From Candidatus Omnitrophota bacterium (GTDB lineage Bacteria > Omnitrophota > Gorgyraeia > Gygaellales > Profunditerraquicolaceae), in contig JAKPTF010000108.1 of NCBI GenBank assembly GCA_029571225.1, forward strand, positions 1 through 34,812: a stretch of 34,812 bases of DNA, read 5' to 3'. The notes below the pieces were generated by a model. It searched no databases. It was not told the DNA's origin and saw nothing but the letters and a program-made list of their open reading frames with translations. This document shows positions 1 to 9,199 of this stretch, piece by piece. Positions within the stretch are counted from its first letter, which is position 1; every line of letters starts with the position of its first letter. The position numbers and the translations under genes are program-made.

Positions 1-18
1 CTTCAAAATTCATCAAAT

Positions 19-1428
19 ATGCATAATCACTACGAACAGGAATCCCCTAAAATCAACATTCTCGTTGTGGACGACGAACCGCTAGTGCGCAGGTCCTTGA
101 GCGAGTTTTTGACGCTTGAAGGATATACGGTAAGCACTGCCTCAAACGGCAAAGAGGCGTTGTCGCTTTTGCAGGATTACGTCGCGGATATCGTCATCAC
201 GGACGTGAAAATGCCTGAAATGGACGGCCTGACGCTTTTGCGCCACATCAAGAAAAATTTTCCTTCGACCGCGGTGATATTCATCACCGGATACGGCAGC
301 ATCGAGAACGCGGTGGAGGCCATGAAAGAGGGCGCGTTCGATTATATCACCAAGCCTATTATCGATAATGAGATAAGGCTGGTGCTTCAGCGGCTGGTCA
401 AGCAGCAGCAGCTTATCGAAGAGAATATCAAGCTTAAAGAGGAGATCTCCGCGGTCTCGCGCGATCATTTCCTCGACATTGTGGGCAAGGACGTCAAGAT
501 GCAGAAGATCTACGGCCTGATCGAGGCGATTGCGACGACCCGCTCGACCGTGCTCATATACGGCGAATCAGGCACGGGCAAACACCTGATCGCGCACGCG
601 ATACACCAGTATAACGAGCAGGAGCGGGGAAAGCCTTTTGTCGAAGTGAGCTGCGGCGCATTGACCGAGACCCTTCTTGAAAGCGAGCTTTTCAGCCATG
701 TCAAAGGCGCGTTCACCGGAGCCATCAAGGACAAGATGGGCAGGTTCGAGCTGGCCAACGGCGGCACCATATTCCTCGACGAGATCGATACCTGCTCCGC
801 AAACCTTCAGGTGAAACTGTTGAGGGTACTGCAGGAAGGGGAGCTTGAGAGGGTAGGGGATTCGAATACCGTCAAGGTGGATGTGCGTGTCATTGCAGCG
901 ACGAACCAGGACCTTGAGGCATTGATCGCCGAAGGCAAGTTCCGCAAGGACCTGTATTACCGCTTGAACATCATTCAGATAGCCATCCCGCCTTTGCATG
1001 AGCGCAAAGGTGATATCCCGCTTCTGGTCAATGATTTCATCATCAAGCACGCCAAGCGCGTGAGCAAGAAGATAGACGGTATCACCAACAAGGCGCTTTC
1101 GATATTGATCAATCACAACTGGCCGGGCAATATCCGCGAGCTTGAGAACGTGATAGAGCGCGCGATCATCCTGACCAGGGGGCCGATGATCACCCCGGAA
1201 GATTTCCCCGAAACGCTGATCGCCAATCATCGCGAGGAACTGGATGAATCGCGCAATCTGAAAGACGCGCTCAAGAGCCCGGAGAAGGACATCATCATCA
1301 AGGCCCTTGACATGGTGGATTGGAACCGCAACGAGGCTGCGAAGAATCTTGGCATAAACCGGACGACGCTATATAAGAAGATGCTTAAGTACGGCTTGTT
1401 GAAACAGAGAAAGCCTGTGGAGAGATGA
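19..1428 (+). CDS. NtrC-family sigma-54-dependent response regulator
   Basis: A 469-residue transcriptional activator of sigma-54 RNA polymerase. The receiver domain spans about residues 13-125, with the acidic pair D18/D19 and phospho-acceptor D62 in a TDVKMPEMDG context. The AAA+ domain (about 155-385) has Walker A GESGTGK at 182-188 and the sigma-54 contact loop GAFTGA at 230-235. A Fis-type helix-turn-helix closes the protein (about 425-462). Length and architecture are complete for the family. Its stop overlaps the next gene in an ATGA, so the two are co-translated. It resembles the PrsR-type regulators that head exosortase-associated EPS loci, which fits the operon below. No partner histidine kinase is in view. 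Only 18 bases lie upstream, so the promoter is outside the window. Confidence 0.93.
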   Translation: MHNHYEQESPKINILVVDDEPLVRRSLSEFLTLEGYTVSTASNGKEALSLLQDYVADIVITDVKMPEMDGLTLLRHIKKNFPSTAVIFITGYGSIENAVEAMKEGAFDYITKPIIDNEIRLVLQRLVKQQQLIEENIKLKEEISAVSRDHFLDIVGKDVKMQKIYGLIEAIATTRSTVLIYGESGTGKHLIAHAIHQYNEQERGKPFVEVSCGALTETLLESELFSHVKGAFTGAIKDKMGRFELANGGTIFLDEIDTCSANLQVKLLRVLQEGELERVGDSNTVKVDVRVIAATNQDLEALIAEGKFRKDLYYRLNIIQIAIPPLHERKGDIPLLVNDFIIKHAKRVSKKIDGITNKALSILINHNWPGNIRELENVIERAIILTRGPMITPEDFPETLIANHREELDESRNLKDALKSPEKDIIIKALDMVDWNRNEAAKNLGINRTTLYKKMLKYGLLKQRKPVER

Positions 1429-2459
1429 CGGAACCTTTGTTTTCGGAATTGATCGATCTTGCGGAATGGCAGAAGATACAGAATGCCTTTGCGGAGATCA
1501 CTCGTATCTGCCTGCGCACGGTGGACGTGAACGGCAATCTTATTGTGCCCAAGACCACTAGCAGCACGTTCTGCGATAAGATCATCAAAGGCACCCCGTA
1601 CGGCCTGGATACGTACGCGAAATGCTGGCCCACGTTCCTGGGCGGCAAGGCTATTGTTGACAAGAACTTGAGTTTTATCTGTCCGCCCGGATTCCATAAT
1701 TTCATCGCGCCGCTGAAGCTCGACCATGCAAAGCCGATCGCGTATATCATCCTTGGGCCTGCCATACTGGTCATGCGCAAGCAAAAGCAGGATTACCAGA
1801 AGCTTGCACAGGACCTGGATGTCGATCTTGATACGCTTTATGAAGCGATAAAGGAAGTGCGGGTCATATCGTTTACTCGTATGCAGACGCTGGTTGAGTT
1901 GATCAGGGAAATCGGCGAGTTTATCGTGAAAATGGCTTATGATAAACAGCAGATGGGCGAAGACGTATTACAGACCGTGCCGCAGAGATTTGAGTCGGTT
2001 TTACAGGTTCTGCTTGATGTCCTTTTGCAGGCAAGCGGCGCTGATATGGGTTCTATAATGCTTAAGGAAAGCGGCTCTGACCAATTTTCGATCCGTGCTG
2101 CTAAGAATCTGCCTGATGAAGTGGTGCGCACTGCAAGAGCGGTAAAGGGGCAGGGCATCGCAGGCATGGCAATACAGGAAAAGAAGCCGATCCTGATAGA
2201 TGAGTCTCGGCCGGATAACAGGATAGCGCAGTATCTGAAAAGGCCGTATTTAAAGTCCTCCATGGTCATGCCGATCTTGGCTGATGACAAGGTATATGGG
2301 GTGATGAATGTAGGGGCCCTGGAAGTATCAACGGTTCGGTTCAGCCAGGAAAATCTCGACCGCATGAATAATATCGTTAATCTCGCCACAGACGCGTTAT
2401 ACGCGCCGGTCAAGCAATATATAGGCTCTAAGTCAGCCTATTTTGACAGGGTATTATAA
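1425..2459 (+). CDS. PocR-domain / GAF-domain sensor protein
   Basis: A soluble two-domain sensor of 344 residues. Residues about 5-165 look like a PocR ligand-binding domain: an N-terminal FxxL-type start, conserved cysteines in contexts TFCDKI, YAKCWP and FICPPGFHNF, then a GPAILV strand. Residues about 180-330 form a GAF domain (SGADMGSIML, VKGQGIAGMA, SSMVMPI, YGVMNV). There is no kinase, cyclase or DNA-binding domain. PocR domains are thought to bind small hydrocarbon-derived ligands; the ligand here is unknown. It overlaps the response regulator by four bases and the barrel gene by one base, so it probably modulates the sigma-54 activator. That partnership is inferred from gene order only. 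Confidence 0.82.
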   Translation: MTEPLFSELIDLAEWQKIQNAFAEITRICLRTVDVNGNLIVPKTTSSTFCDKIIKGTPYGLDTYAKCWPTFLGGKAIVDKNLSFICPPGFHNFIAPLKLDHAKPIAYIILGPAILVMRKQKQDYQKLAQDLDVDLDTLYEAIKEVRVISFTRMQTLVELIREIGEFIVKMAYDKQQMGEDVLQTVPQRFESVLQVLLDVLLQASGADMGSIMLKESGSDQFSIRAAKNLPDEVVRTARAVKGQGIAGMAIQEKKPILIDESRPDNRIAQYLKRPYLKSSMVMPILADDKVYGVMNVGALEVSTVRFSQENLDRMNNIVNLATDALYAPVKQYIGSKSAYFDRVL

Positions 2460-3664
2460 TGGAGAATAAAATCATTAACGTAGCGAGGTTCTCGTCAGGA
2501 CAGGAGGAAGAAAAATTGTTCCTTATTACTAAGAGCTTTAAAAAGGTGTTTATTAAGTCAGCCATTATTTATTCTGTTTATTTCATGTTGTTAACAAGCA
2601 ATGCCTTAGCATTTGATATGTCAGAAATAGAGTTAACGCCGGAGATAACAGTTTCCGAAACATATGATGATAATATTTCATACGCGTCCGCGCATGAACT
2701 GTCAGATTTTATCACGAGGATCAATCCTGGCGTTACTGCCGAATATGACGCGGATGAATTCAGATGGGATATATACGCGGACGTGACCCAAGTGATGTTC
2801 GCCCGCCATAACGAATTCGATAATACGTCAGAGAGTGTTGCCTTTAACGGGCAGCTTGACCTGTCCAAGCATGACCGCCTGACCCTGTCTGAAAAATTTT
2901 CGCATACGTATGAGCCGGTCAGCTTTGACGAAGCATTCGGCCGCACACTCGGAAGGTACAGCTATTATACGAATAATATCGTCGTGGAATATATCCGGGA
3001 CATAACCAGCCAGTGCGAGGCAAAGGTATACTACGGGCACCGGTCTGATCAGTTCGCCGGCCATGTGGCTGAAGATTCGTACATGAACACGGCAGGCGCG
3101 CAGATCGATTACTCGCTCACCTCCCGGACCAGGGTATACGCCTATGATGAATTTTCAAAGCGGACGTATGAATACGGCTTTGACCTGTCCAAGAACAGGG
3201 CCGCGGCAGGGATCGAGCAGGATATAACAAATCAGCTGTCCTGCACGGCTGAAGCCGGCATAGACTTCATCAGCGCCGATTCGGACTATCAAAAACCGCT
3301 GATATCGCTCTCGCTGAATGACCGGATCGACGAATCTACGGATGCGTCGCTGTCATATGTGCAGGAATACGCCATCAGCCAGTATCAGCAGGATTGTTTT
3401 GACAGCTGGATGACCAGCGCGAAGCTCTCGCGTCATCCGTCCCCGCGGATCCAATACGGATGCGCGCTTTTTTACGGGGAAGGGAAGTATTCGAACGCCG
3501 CGTTTCACGAGCAGTTCATCGGCAACGAGATCTGGCTGAATTATTCCATCAACAAGAATACGGATATAATCGCCGCTTATACTCTGGCAAAGGTTTTGTC
3601 AGGCGATGCGGACAGGGAATATACCAAGAATAAGATTCTTACCGGAGTGCGGGCTAAATTTTAA
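2459..3664 (+). CDS. outer-membrane beta-barrel protein of EPS export (BBP2-like)
   Basis: About 401 residues. An unusually long basic N-region (to about residue 35) leads into a hydrophobic signal segment ending near SNALAF. The mature part is a run of alternating amphipathic strands rich in Tyr, Asp and Ser, and the protein ends in Phe, as outer-membrane barrels usually do. The early motif SETYDDNI is typical of the putative beta-barrel porin family found beside Wza and Wzz genes. It probably forms or assists the outer-membrane exit for the polymer made by this operon. The start codon overlaps the previous stop (TAATG) with no clear Shine-Dalgarno site, implying translational coupling. Family assignment is by pattern only. 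Confidence 0.72.
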   Translation: MENKIINVARFSSGQEEEKLFLITKSFKKVFIKSAIIYSVYFMLLTSNALAFDMSEIELTPEITVSETYDDNISYASAHELSDFITRINPGVTAEYDADEFRWDIYADVTQVMFARHNEFDNTSESVAFNGQLDLSKHDRLTLSEKFSHTYEPVSFDEAFGRTLGRYSYYTNNIVVEYIRDITSQCEAKVYYGHRSDQFAGHVAEDSYMNTAGAQIDYSLTSRTRVYAYDEFSKRTYEYGFDLSKNRAAAGIEQDITNQLSCTAEAGIDFISADSDYQKPLISLSLNDRIDESTDASLSYVQEYAISQYQQDCFDSWMTSAKLSRHPSPRIQYGCALFYGEGKYSNAAFHEQFIGNEIWLNYSINKNTDIIAAYTLAKVLSGDADREYTKNKILTGVRAKF

Positions 3665-3687
3665 ATGTATTCCAACAGGAGGAAGCC

Positions 3688-5040
3688 ATGTTACGAAGAA
3701 CGATTATAATCATGTCATGCGCGCTGATGAGCTGGATTGTTACGAACGCGGGGTTCTGCCAGCAGCCGGATTCCGCCGAGTACCGCGTCGGGGTTGACGA
3801 CGTGCTGGATATCAATGTCCTCAAACCTGAAAAGTTGAGCGTTACCGTGAACGTGTCCCCTGACGGCTCTATCCCCATGGTTTACCTGGGCAACGTTCGC
3901 GTCCTGGGTCTGACGTTGAGCCAGATCCAGGAAGAGATCCAGAGCAGGCTTGCCGACGGTTACATGAACTACCCGCTCGTATCGGTGTTTGTCAAGGAAT
4001 CCCGCAGCAGGAAATTCTTTGTGTACGGCGACGTCACAAGGCCCGGATCCTACGCGATGGAACACGCAACGACCGTGCTCAAGGCGATCTCGATCGCCGG
4101 GGGCTTCAGCAAAAACAGCGCTTCGAGCAAGGTGAAGATCCTGCGCCTTGCGCAGGGCGAATCAGGATACCGGCACATTGAAGTGAACATGCAGGCTGTC
4201 ATGCGCGGAGAGACCTCGGCGGATGTCATGCTTCAGGCGGGGGATACGCTGATCGTTTCAGAGGGGAATTTTTCGATATACGGCGACGTGGCCAGGCCAG
4301 GCGTTTATCCCCTTGAGGAGAACACGACGATCCTGAAGGCCATTTCCATGGCCGGAGGGTTGAGCAAATCCGGCGCTTCGACCAATATCAGGGTTCTGCG
4401 GCCCCGGAAGGATTCAAACGGGACCGATACCATTACCGTCGATATCCAGGCGGTCATGCAGGGCTCCTCGGAAGAAAATATCCTCCTTGAGACCATGGAT
4501 ACCATTGTCGTCAGCGAGGAGAAATTCTTCGTGTACGGCGAGGTGGGAAAACCCGGCGTATATCCCCTGGAAGAGGACACCACGGTCCTGAAGGCGATTT
4601 CCATGGCGGGAGGATTGAGCAAGGCGGGTTCGTCAAGCAGTATCAAGCTTCTGCGGCCCGGCAAAAAGGGAGCGCCGAACGAGACGATCGTCATTGATAT
4701 CCGGGCAGTGCTCAAGGGCTCGCCGGACGCTAATATCAGGATGAAGGCGAATGATTCCCTGGCAATATCGGAGGAGAAGTTTTTTGTCTATGGCGAGGTC
4801 AATAAACCCGGTATCTATCCCATGGAGGATAATACGACCGTTCTCAAGGCTATCTCAATGGCCGGAGGGTTCACGAAATTCGGATCGTCGAGCCGCGTCA
4901 AGATATTAAGGCCAAGCGAGAACGGCAGGAGTTACGAGACCGTCAAAGTGAATATGAAGGATATCATGGACGGCCTGGCAGGGTCCGATGTCGCGATTAA
5001 GTCAGGCGATACAGTAGTTATATCAGAAGGATTATTCTAA
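3688..5040 (+). CDS. Wza-like polysaccharide export protein with four SLBB domains
   Basis: A 450-residue periplasmic or outer-membrane export protein. A signal peptide covers residues 1-25. The poly-export domain follows (about 28-108; YRVGVDDVLDINV is its typical start). Four SLBB units then begin at residues 110, 195, 280 and 365, each opening with F-[FS]-[VI]-Y-G-[DE]-V and carrying TT[VI]LKAIS[IM]AGG. The unit length is exactly 85 codons each time. Wza proteins usually carry two or three SLBB domains. The signal peptide ends in AGFC, which is not a good lipobox, so unlike E. coli Wza it may not be lipidated. The Shine-Dalgarno AGGAGG precedes the ATG. It sits between the barrel and the Wzz-like gene. 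Confidence 0.9.
   Translation: MLRRTIIIMSCALMSWIVTNAGFCQQPDSAEYRVGVDDVLDINVLKPEKLSVTVNVSPDGSIPMVYLGNVRVLGLTLSQIQEEIQSRLADGYMNYPLVSVFVKESRSRKFFVYGDVTRPGSYAMEHATTVLKAISIAGGFSKNSASSKVKILRLAQGESGYRHIEVNMQAVMRGETSADVMLQAGDTLIVSEGNFSIYGDVARPGVYPLEENTTILKAISMAGGLSKSGASTNIRVLRPRKDSNGTDTITVDIQAVMQGSSEENILLETMDTIVVSEEKFFVYGEVGKPGVYPLEEDTTVLKAISMAGGLSKAGSSSSIKLLRPGKKGAPNETIVIDIRAVLKGSPDANIRMKANDSLAISEEKFFVYGEVNKPGIYPMEDNTTVLKAISMAGGFTKFGSSSRVKILRPSENGRSYETVKVNMKDIMDGLAGSDVAIKSGDTVVISEGLF
4015..5034 (+). repeat. four in-frame 255-bp SLBB repeats
   Basis: Equivalent Tyr codons of the YG motif lie at 4024, 4279, 4534 and 4789, a spacing of exactly 255 bases three times running. The units therefore run about 4015-4269, 4270-4524, 4525-4779 and 4780-5034. 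Units 2 to 4 are most alike in protein (PGVYPLEE, LKAISMAGGLSK). Exact periodicity without indels points to tandem duplication rather than independent domains. Confidence 0.88.
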
Positions 5041-5058
5041 TCAATTGAGGAGGGTCTC

Positions 5059-6927
5059 ATGGAACAAGGACTGATGGAAAATGATAATACGATTCGCGAC
5101 TATATGCGCGGAATATTTAGACGGCGCGGCATCGTAATCGCAACATGCGCGGCGGCCGTCACGTTTACCGCCATCGGGCTCGCCCTCAAGACCAGGACGT
5201 ATGACGCGCAGGTCAAGATGCTCATCCAGGCTAACAAAGCGATCGATTCGCCATATTACCGCCCGATTGCCGATTTCCGGCCGACCGAGATAACGCTGAC
5301 GCAAAGCGAAATAGTCCAGTCCACTCCCGTCATCGAACGGGTGGTCAGGCGCCTGGCGCTCGATAAACTCCCGCTGGATCATGAAAAGAAATATGCGTCC
5401 GCGCTCAAGGATATCGTGATAGACATAAAGAACGCAAAGACATTCAGGAAGATATCGAAGATGGAACCCGATGAAAGAGACACGTTTCTCTTTAACAAGG
5501 CCGTCAGGGATCTGAAAAAAAGGATAAAGGTCGAGCCGGTCAGGGACACCGACCTTTTTTTGATAACCGCCTCGGCGTTCAACGCCAAGGACGCGGCGCG
5601 CATCGCGAATGTCGTCAGCAGATCATACTGCATCTTCGACCTTGAACAGCAGCTCGCCGAATTAAAACAGCAGTACGGCGAAAAGCATCTTTCAGTGGTG
5701 CAACTGCAGAACAATATCGACAAGCTTGCCGAGAACCTGACGGGCGAGTCGCTGCCAAATATTGAGGCGATCGGCCCGGCAAGCGTCAAGATCATCGAGC
5801 AGGCAGTCGAGCCTGCCGAAGCAGCGGGCAAGCCAAGGGCCCTGATTTTTGTCATGTCGTTCATCGTCAGCATCATATTCGGCACGGTGCTGGCGTTTAC
5901 ATTCGATTACTTCGACTCGACGTTAAAGTCCCCGAAAGAGATAGCGGCAAATCTTCCCATGCCCTATCTTGGCTACGTGCCGCATGTGCGTTCAATGGCG
6001 GGCAATTCCGTCGCTCTCGTGAGAAGAGGGGTCAATACCGCCGCGGTGCTGTCATGCGCGGCGATACTTGTTTACACCGTGCTGATAATGCTCGGCGTCG
6101 ATTCTGCCAACCCCATATTCGTGTCAACCAGCGTGGTGGCATCTCCGGTCGCATCACTGACAGGCAGGGTCCCGTTCGGCCGGCTTCTTGCGCCGATGGC
6201 CCTGTTTACCGCGATCGTCATAGCCACTGCAATCGCTTCGAACCTTATTGCGCGGCTTGAGAAAAGGGCGTTTAAATCCGGCACACGGATCAAGGATTTC
6301 ACCAGGAACAGTTCCTATATACGGGCATACCGCAGCCTGGCGCAAATGATATGTCTGCCTCACAAAAGCGGCGAGCACCGGTCTGTTCTGTTCGTATCGG
6401 CCCTGCCGCGGGAGGGCGTGTCAACCGTTGTTGCCAACCTTGCCGGGTATCTTGCTTCTTCGGGTCAAAAGGTGCTGGTCATAGACGGCAACAGGAGAGA
6501 TCCGGGAATGCACAGGCTGTTTCGCCTTGATAATGCGCAAGGGTTATCGGATGTGCTCTCCGGAAACGTCGGCCTTCAGGATGCGGTGCAGAAAGCCGGG
6601 GATGGACTGTTTGTCCTGTGCGCGGGCGCGTCCTGCGGGTCTCCGGACCTGCCTGATCCGGCCCCGTTCTCAAAACTCATTGAAGAGGCGAAGCAAAAGT
6701 ATCAAATGGTGCTCATAGATTCTCCGAACCTGAAGGATCACAGCGACGCCGTATCGTTATGTCCGTATGTCAGCGGCGTGGTTCTGGTAGTCAGCGAGGG
6801 CAAGCCGCGCAGAGAAGTCTTACGAGCGTCCCTCGCGGGCCTTGAACAGAAGAAAGCGGTCTTTTTTGGAGTTATCCTGAACAACAGGACATTCGCGATA
6901 CCGAGCGCGATATACGAAAGGGCATAG
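5059..6927 (+). CDS. Wzz-type polysaccharide co-polymerase fused to a degenerate BY-kinase domain
   Basis: A 622-residue inner-membrane protein predicted to set chain length and link export to polymerisation. Residues 22-41 form the first membrane helix, followed by a Wzz periplasmic region and a second helix near 262-285. Two more hydrophobic segments (about 320-342 and 372-395) are extra to the usual two-helix topology. The C-terminal ATPase domain is BY-kinase-like but eroded. The Walker A region reads PREGVSTVV, with Val454 where the nucleotide-binding Lys of GK[ST] belongs. Walker A' is VLVIDGNRRDP and Walker B VLIDSP (D554). The C-terminus has one Tyr instead of a Tyr cluster. Kinase activity is therefore doubtful and a structural role is more likely. 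AGGAGGG precedes the ATG. Confidence 0.87.
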   Translation: MEQGLMENDNTIRDYMRGIFRRRGIVIATCAAAVTFTAIGLALKTRTYDAQVKMLIQANKAIDSPYYRPIADFRPTEITLTQSEIVQSTPVIERVVRRLALDKLPLDHEKKYASALKDIVIDIKNAKTFRKISKMEPDERDTFLFNKAVRDLKKRIKVEPVRDTDLFLITASAFNAKDAARIANVVSRSYCIFDLEQQLAELKQQYGEKHLSVVQLQNNIDKLAENLTGESLPNIEAIGPASVKIIEQAVEPAEAAGKPRALIFVMSFIVSIIFGTVLAFTFDYFDSTLKSPKEIAANLPMPYLGYVPHVRSMAGNSVALVRRGVNTAAVLSCAAILVYTVLIMLGVDSANPIFVSTSVVASPVASLTGRVPFGRLLAPMALFTAIVIATAIASNLIARLEKRAFKSGTRIKDFTRNSSYIRAYRSLAQMICLPHKSGEHRSVLFVSALPREGVSTVVANLAGYLASSGQKVLVIDGNRRDPGMHRLFRLDNAQGLSDVLSGNVGLQDAVQKAGDGLFVLCAGASCGSPDLPDPAPFSKLIEEAKQKYQMVLIDSPNLKDHSDAVSLCPYVSGVVLVVSEGKPRREVLRASLAGLEQKKAVFFGVILNNRTFAIPSAIYERA

Positions 6928-6932
6928 ACGCA

Positions 6933-8048
6933 GTGAGATTGGAATGTATCGAAGATCTTGATGCATCGCCATTGCTGCCTGCTGCATGGGAAGACGTATT
7001 GTCAAAGTCGTCTCATGACCATGTATGTTTTACCTATGAATGGACGCGGGCGTGGTGGAAGGCTTTTGGCAAAGGCAAGCGCCTGCTGATCCTGGCAGCG
7101 GTGGATGATAGGGATCATATACGCGCACTAGCGCCGCTCATGCTTCAGAAGACGTCATTGTTCGGTCTTCCGGTGCGGAAGATCAGTTTTATCTACAATG
7201 ATAATGCGTCCAGGGCCGATCTGATAGACGGGGGATATAACCGCGAAATAGTAGAGGGTATGATAGCGTATTTAACGCGTAACACCGGTCTCTGGGATGT
7301 GGTTGAATTGCAGAACATCTGGGAATGCTCGATGACCTATCATAATCTCCGGCAGGTCCTGAAACAGGCCGGTATCAGGTTTGCGCTCAAAACGGGCCTG
7401 CGGTCGCCCTTTGTAACCGTGAATACGGATTGGGGCCATTATTTTTCATCAAGATCGAAGAATTTTCACAAATCGTTCAGAAACCTTCAGAACAGGTACA
7501 AAAGCAAAACCGGCTGGTCCATTGACCATCCGAAGAACCTTGACGGCATTTACGCGATATCACGCAGGAGCTGGAAAGCGAGATGCAAAAGGGATATCTG
7601 CGCTGATGACAGCAACAGGGATTTCTTCAACATATTGACCGACATCGCCAATGAAAAGGGATGGCTTCATCTCTGGCTGTTAACGGTGGAAGGTAAAGGC
7701 ATCGCATACGAATACGCGCTCGAATATAAGAGGACGATGTATGCCCTGAAGGCGGATTTTGACGAATCTGCCCGCCATCTGTCACCCGGCGTGATGCTGC
7801 ATACGCAACTGATGAAATACTGTTTCGAACGCGGATTCAAAGAGATCGACCTGTGCGGCCATGACGAAGATTATAAGATCCGCTGGTCAGACGGCATACG
7901 CAACCACGCCCACGTGACCATGTACCGGGCCGGTTTTTACGGCATGCTTTTATATGTGCTCGATCATAAGGTCTGTTATGGCGTTAAAAACGTCCTGAAG
8001 AAGATAAAACTGCTCAATATGATCAAAAGGAACATGCAACGGAGATAG
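6933..8048 (+). CDS. CelD/BcsL-family (FemAB-like) GNAT acyltransferase
   Basis: A cytoplasmic 371-residue protein resembling the Acetyltransf_6 (CelD/BcsL) family. The N-terminal half has the typical WEDVLSKS and FTYEWTRAWWKAFG segments and LAPLML; the C-terminal half has FREL-like SKNFHKSFRNLQNR, RRSWKA, AYEYALEYKRTMYALK and FKEIDLCGHDEDYKIRW. Such enzymes transfer acyl or aminoacyl groups and are frequent in EPS loci, including exosortase-associated ones. The start is GTG five bases after the previous stop, with a weak AAAGGG site. Substrate is unknown; acylation of the exopolysaccharide or its precursor is inferred from position. Confidence 0.82.
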   Translation: MRLECIEDLDASPLLPAAWEDVLSKSSHDHVCFTYEWTRAWWKAFGKGKRLLILAAVDDRDHIRALAPLMLQKTSLFGLPVRKISFIYNDNASRADLIDGGYNREIVEGMIAYLTRNTGLWDVVELQNIWECSMTYHNLRQVLKQAGIRFALKTGLRSPFVTVNTDWGHYFSSRSKNFHKSFRNLQNRYKSKTGWSIDHPKNLDGIYAISRRSWKARCKRDICADDSNRDFFNILTDIANEKGWLHLWLLTVEGKGIAYEYALEYKRTMYALKADFDESARHLSPGVMLHTQLMKYCFERGFKEIDLCGHDEDYKIRWSDGIRNHAHVTMYRAGFYGMLLYVLDHKVCYGVKNVLKKIKLLNMIKRNMQRR

Positions 8049-8056
8049 GTATTTTC

Positions 8057-9199
8057 ATGCCAATCGTGCGCAAAACAGCAGGAACATTGATCCATATCGT
8101 CAAACGTGAGGTCGGCTATTATCGCTGCAGCCCCACGCATCTCTTGCTTTTTATGACCTACCGGTGCACGAGCCGGTGCAAGAGCTGTACCATGTGGCAG
8201 CGTGATGCGGGCCGGCATGAGATGTCCCTGGAAGAATGGAAGAAGTTCATTGATATGGTCGCGCCGCTTGGCATACGCAATGCCGAGATGTTCGGCGGGG
8301 ACGCGCTGCTTCGCAAAGACGTTCTGCTGCCGCTGACGGCATACATCAGGTCAAAGGGCATTCCCGAAGTGGATCTGGTTACAAACGGCAATCTCATGGA
8401 CCGCGACACCGCATACGGCCTCGTCATCAACGGGGTATCGACCGTGTTCATTTCCGTTGACGGGACCGAGGGCCTTCAGGATGAGGTCAGGGGGAATGAC
8501 GGCTCATATCGCAAGGTCAAAGACGCCATCGCGTATTTGCGCGAAGCCAGGGGAAGTTCAGCTGCCCCGCGCATCGCGCTTAATTGCACGATCTCGGCGC
8601 TTAATGTGCACGGTTTCGAAAAGGTCGTTGATTTCGCCCGGGAACAGCAAGTCGACGCGGTCTCATTCGAGTATGCCGGCGAATTTCCCGTAGAGTGCCT
8701 GGCGCGGTCTGCGGTGAACGGGATAGCCCCCCAGCCGTATTTCGTATCGCAGGGCCGGTCAATACTGCTCAACAGGCAGCAGGCGATAACCTTAAAGCAG
8801 AAAATACGCAAAATAAAAGACCGCAAAAAGGATGATAGGTTTGCGCTCATCACCAAGAACATAGACGCGCTGACGATTGAAAATCTTGTCCGCGGAGAGT
8901 TCAGCCACAGGAAATGCTATATCTGCAGATACCTGATCACCGTTGATCCGTCCGGAAATGTCCTTCCGTGCGCTTTCTTCGACAAGTATTCCATCGGAAA
9001 TATCCGCGCGCAGGACTTCAAGGAAATATGGAAAAATAAGGCGCATCGCGCATTTATTGATGCGGTGGGCCGCGGCAAGACGGAATTATGCAAATATTGC
9101 GTGGTGGGTGTGGAGCGCAATCCCAGCGTTTTTCAGGAGATACAGAAGGCCTATTTTATCGCGACGAATACCGGTTATGATGAACGCATCGCTTCCTGA
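8057..9199 (+). CDS. radical SAM protein with SPASM domain
   Basis: A 380-residue radical SAM enzyme. The cluster-binding CxxxCxxC is C37, C41, C44 in YRCTSRCKSCTMW, followed by the GGD variant of the GGE motif (EMFGGDALLR). A SPASM-type C-terminal region has cysteines C287, C290, C305, C345 and C348 around DPSGNVLPCAFF and GNIRAQDFKEIWKN, enough for at least one auxiliary iron-sulfur cluster. It lies between the CelD-type and GNAT acyltransferase genes. No short precursor peptide is visible nearby, so modification of a lipid, sugar or nucleotide-sugar is as likely as peptide modification. The substrate is unknown. Confidence 0.88.
   Translation: MPIVRKTAGTLIHIVKREVGYYRCSPTHLLLFMTYRCTSRCKSCTMWQRDAGRHEMSLEEWKKFIDMVAPLGIRNAEMFGGDALLRKDVLLPLTAYIRSKGIPEVDLVTNGNLMDRDTAYGLVINGVSTVFISVDGTEGLQDEVRGNDGSYRKVKDAIAYLREARGSSAAPRIALNCTISALNVHGFEKVVDFAREQQVDAVSFEYAGEFPVECLARSAVNGIAPQPYFVSQGRSILLNRQQAITLKQKIRKIKDRKKDDRFALITKNIDALTIENLVRGEFSHRKCYICRYLITVDPSGNVLPCAFFDKYSIGNIRAQDFKEIWKNKAHRAFIDAVGRGKTELCKYCVVGVERNPSVFQEIQKAYFIATNTGYDERIAS

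Noticed and set aside
568-1230. long open frame antisense to the response regulator gene
   Set aside because: It mirrors the codon pattern of the clear sense gene, has no recognisable domain and no ribosome site.
3688-3770. lipoprotein signal on the Wza-like protein
   Set aside because: The Cys is preceded by AGF, which breaks the lipobox rule of a small residue just before Cys; an ordinary signal peptide is as likely.
8943-9176. 78-residue N-terminal extension of the GNAT protein
   Set aside because: It lies wholly inside the radical SAM coding region and reads as low-complexity Arg/Ala sequence; GNAT homology starts after 9177.
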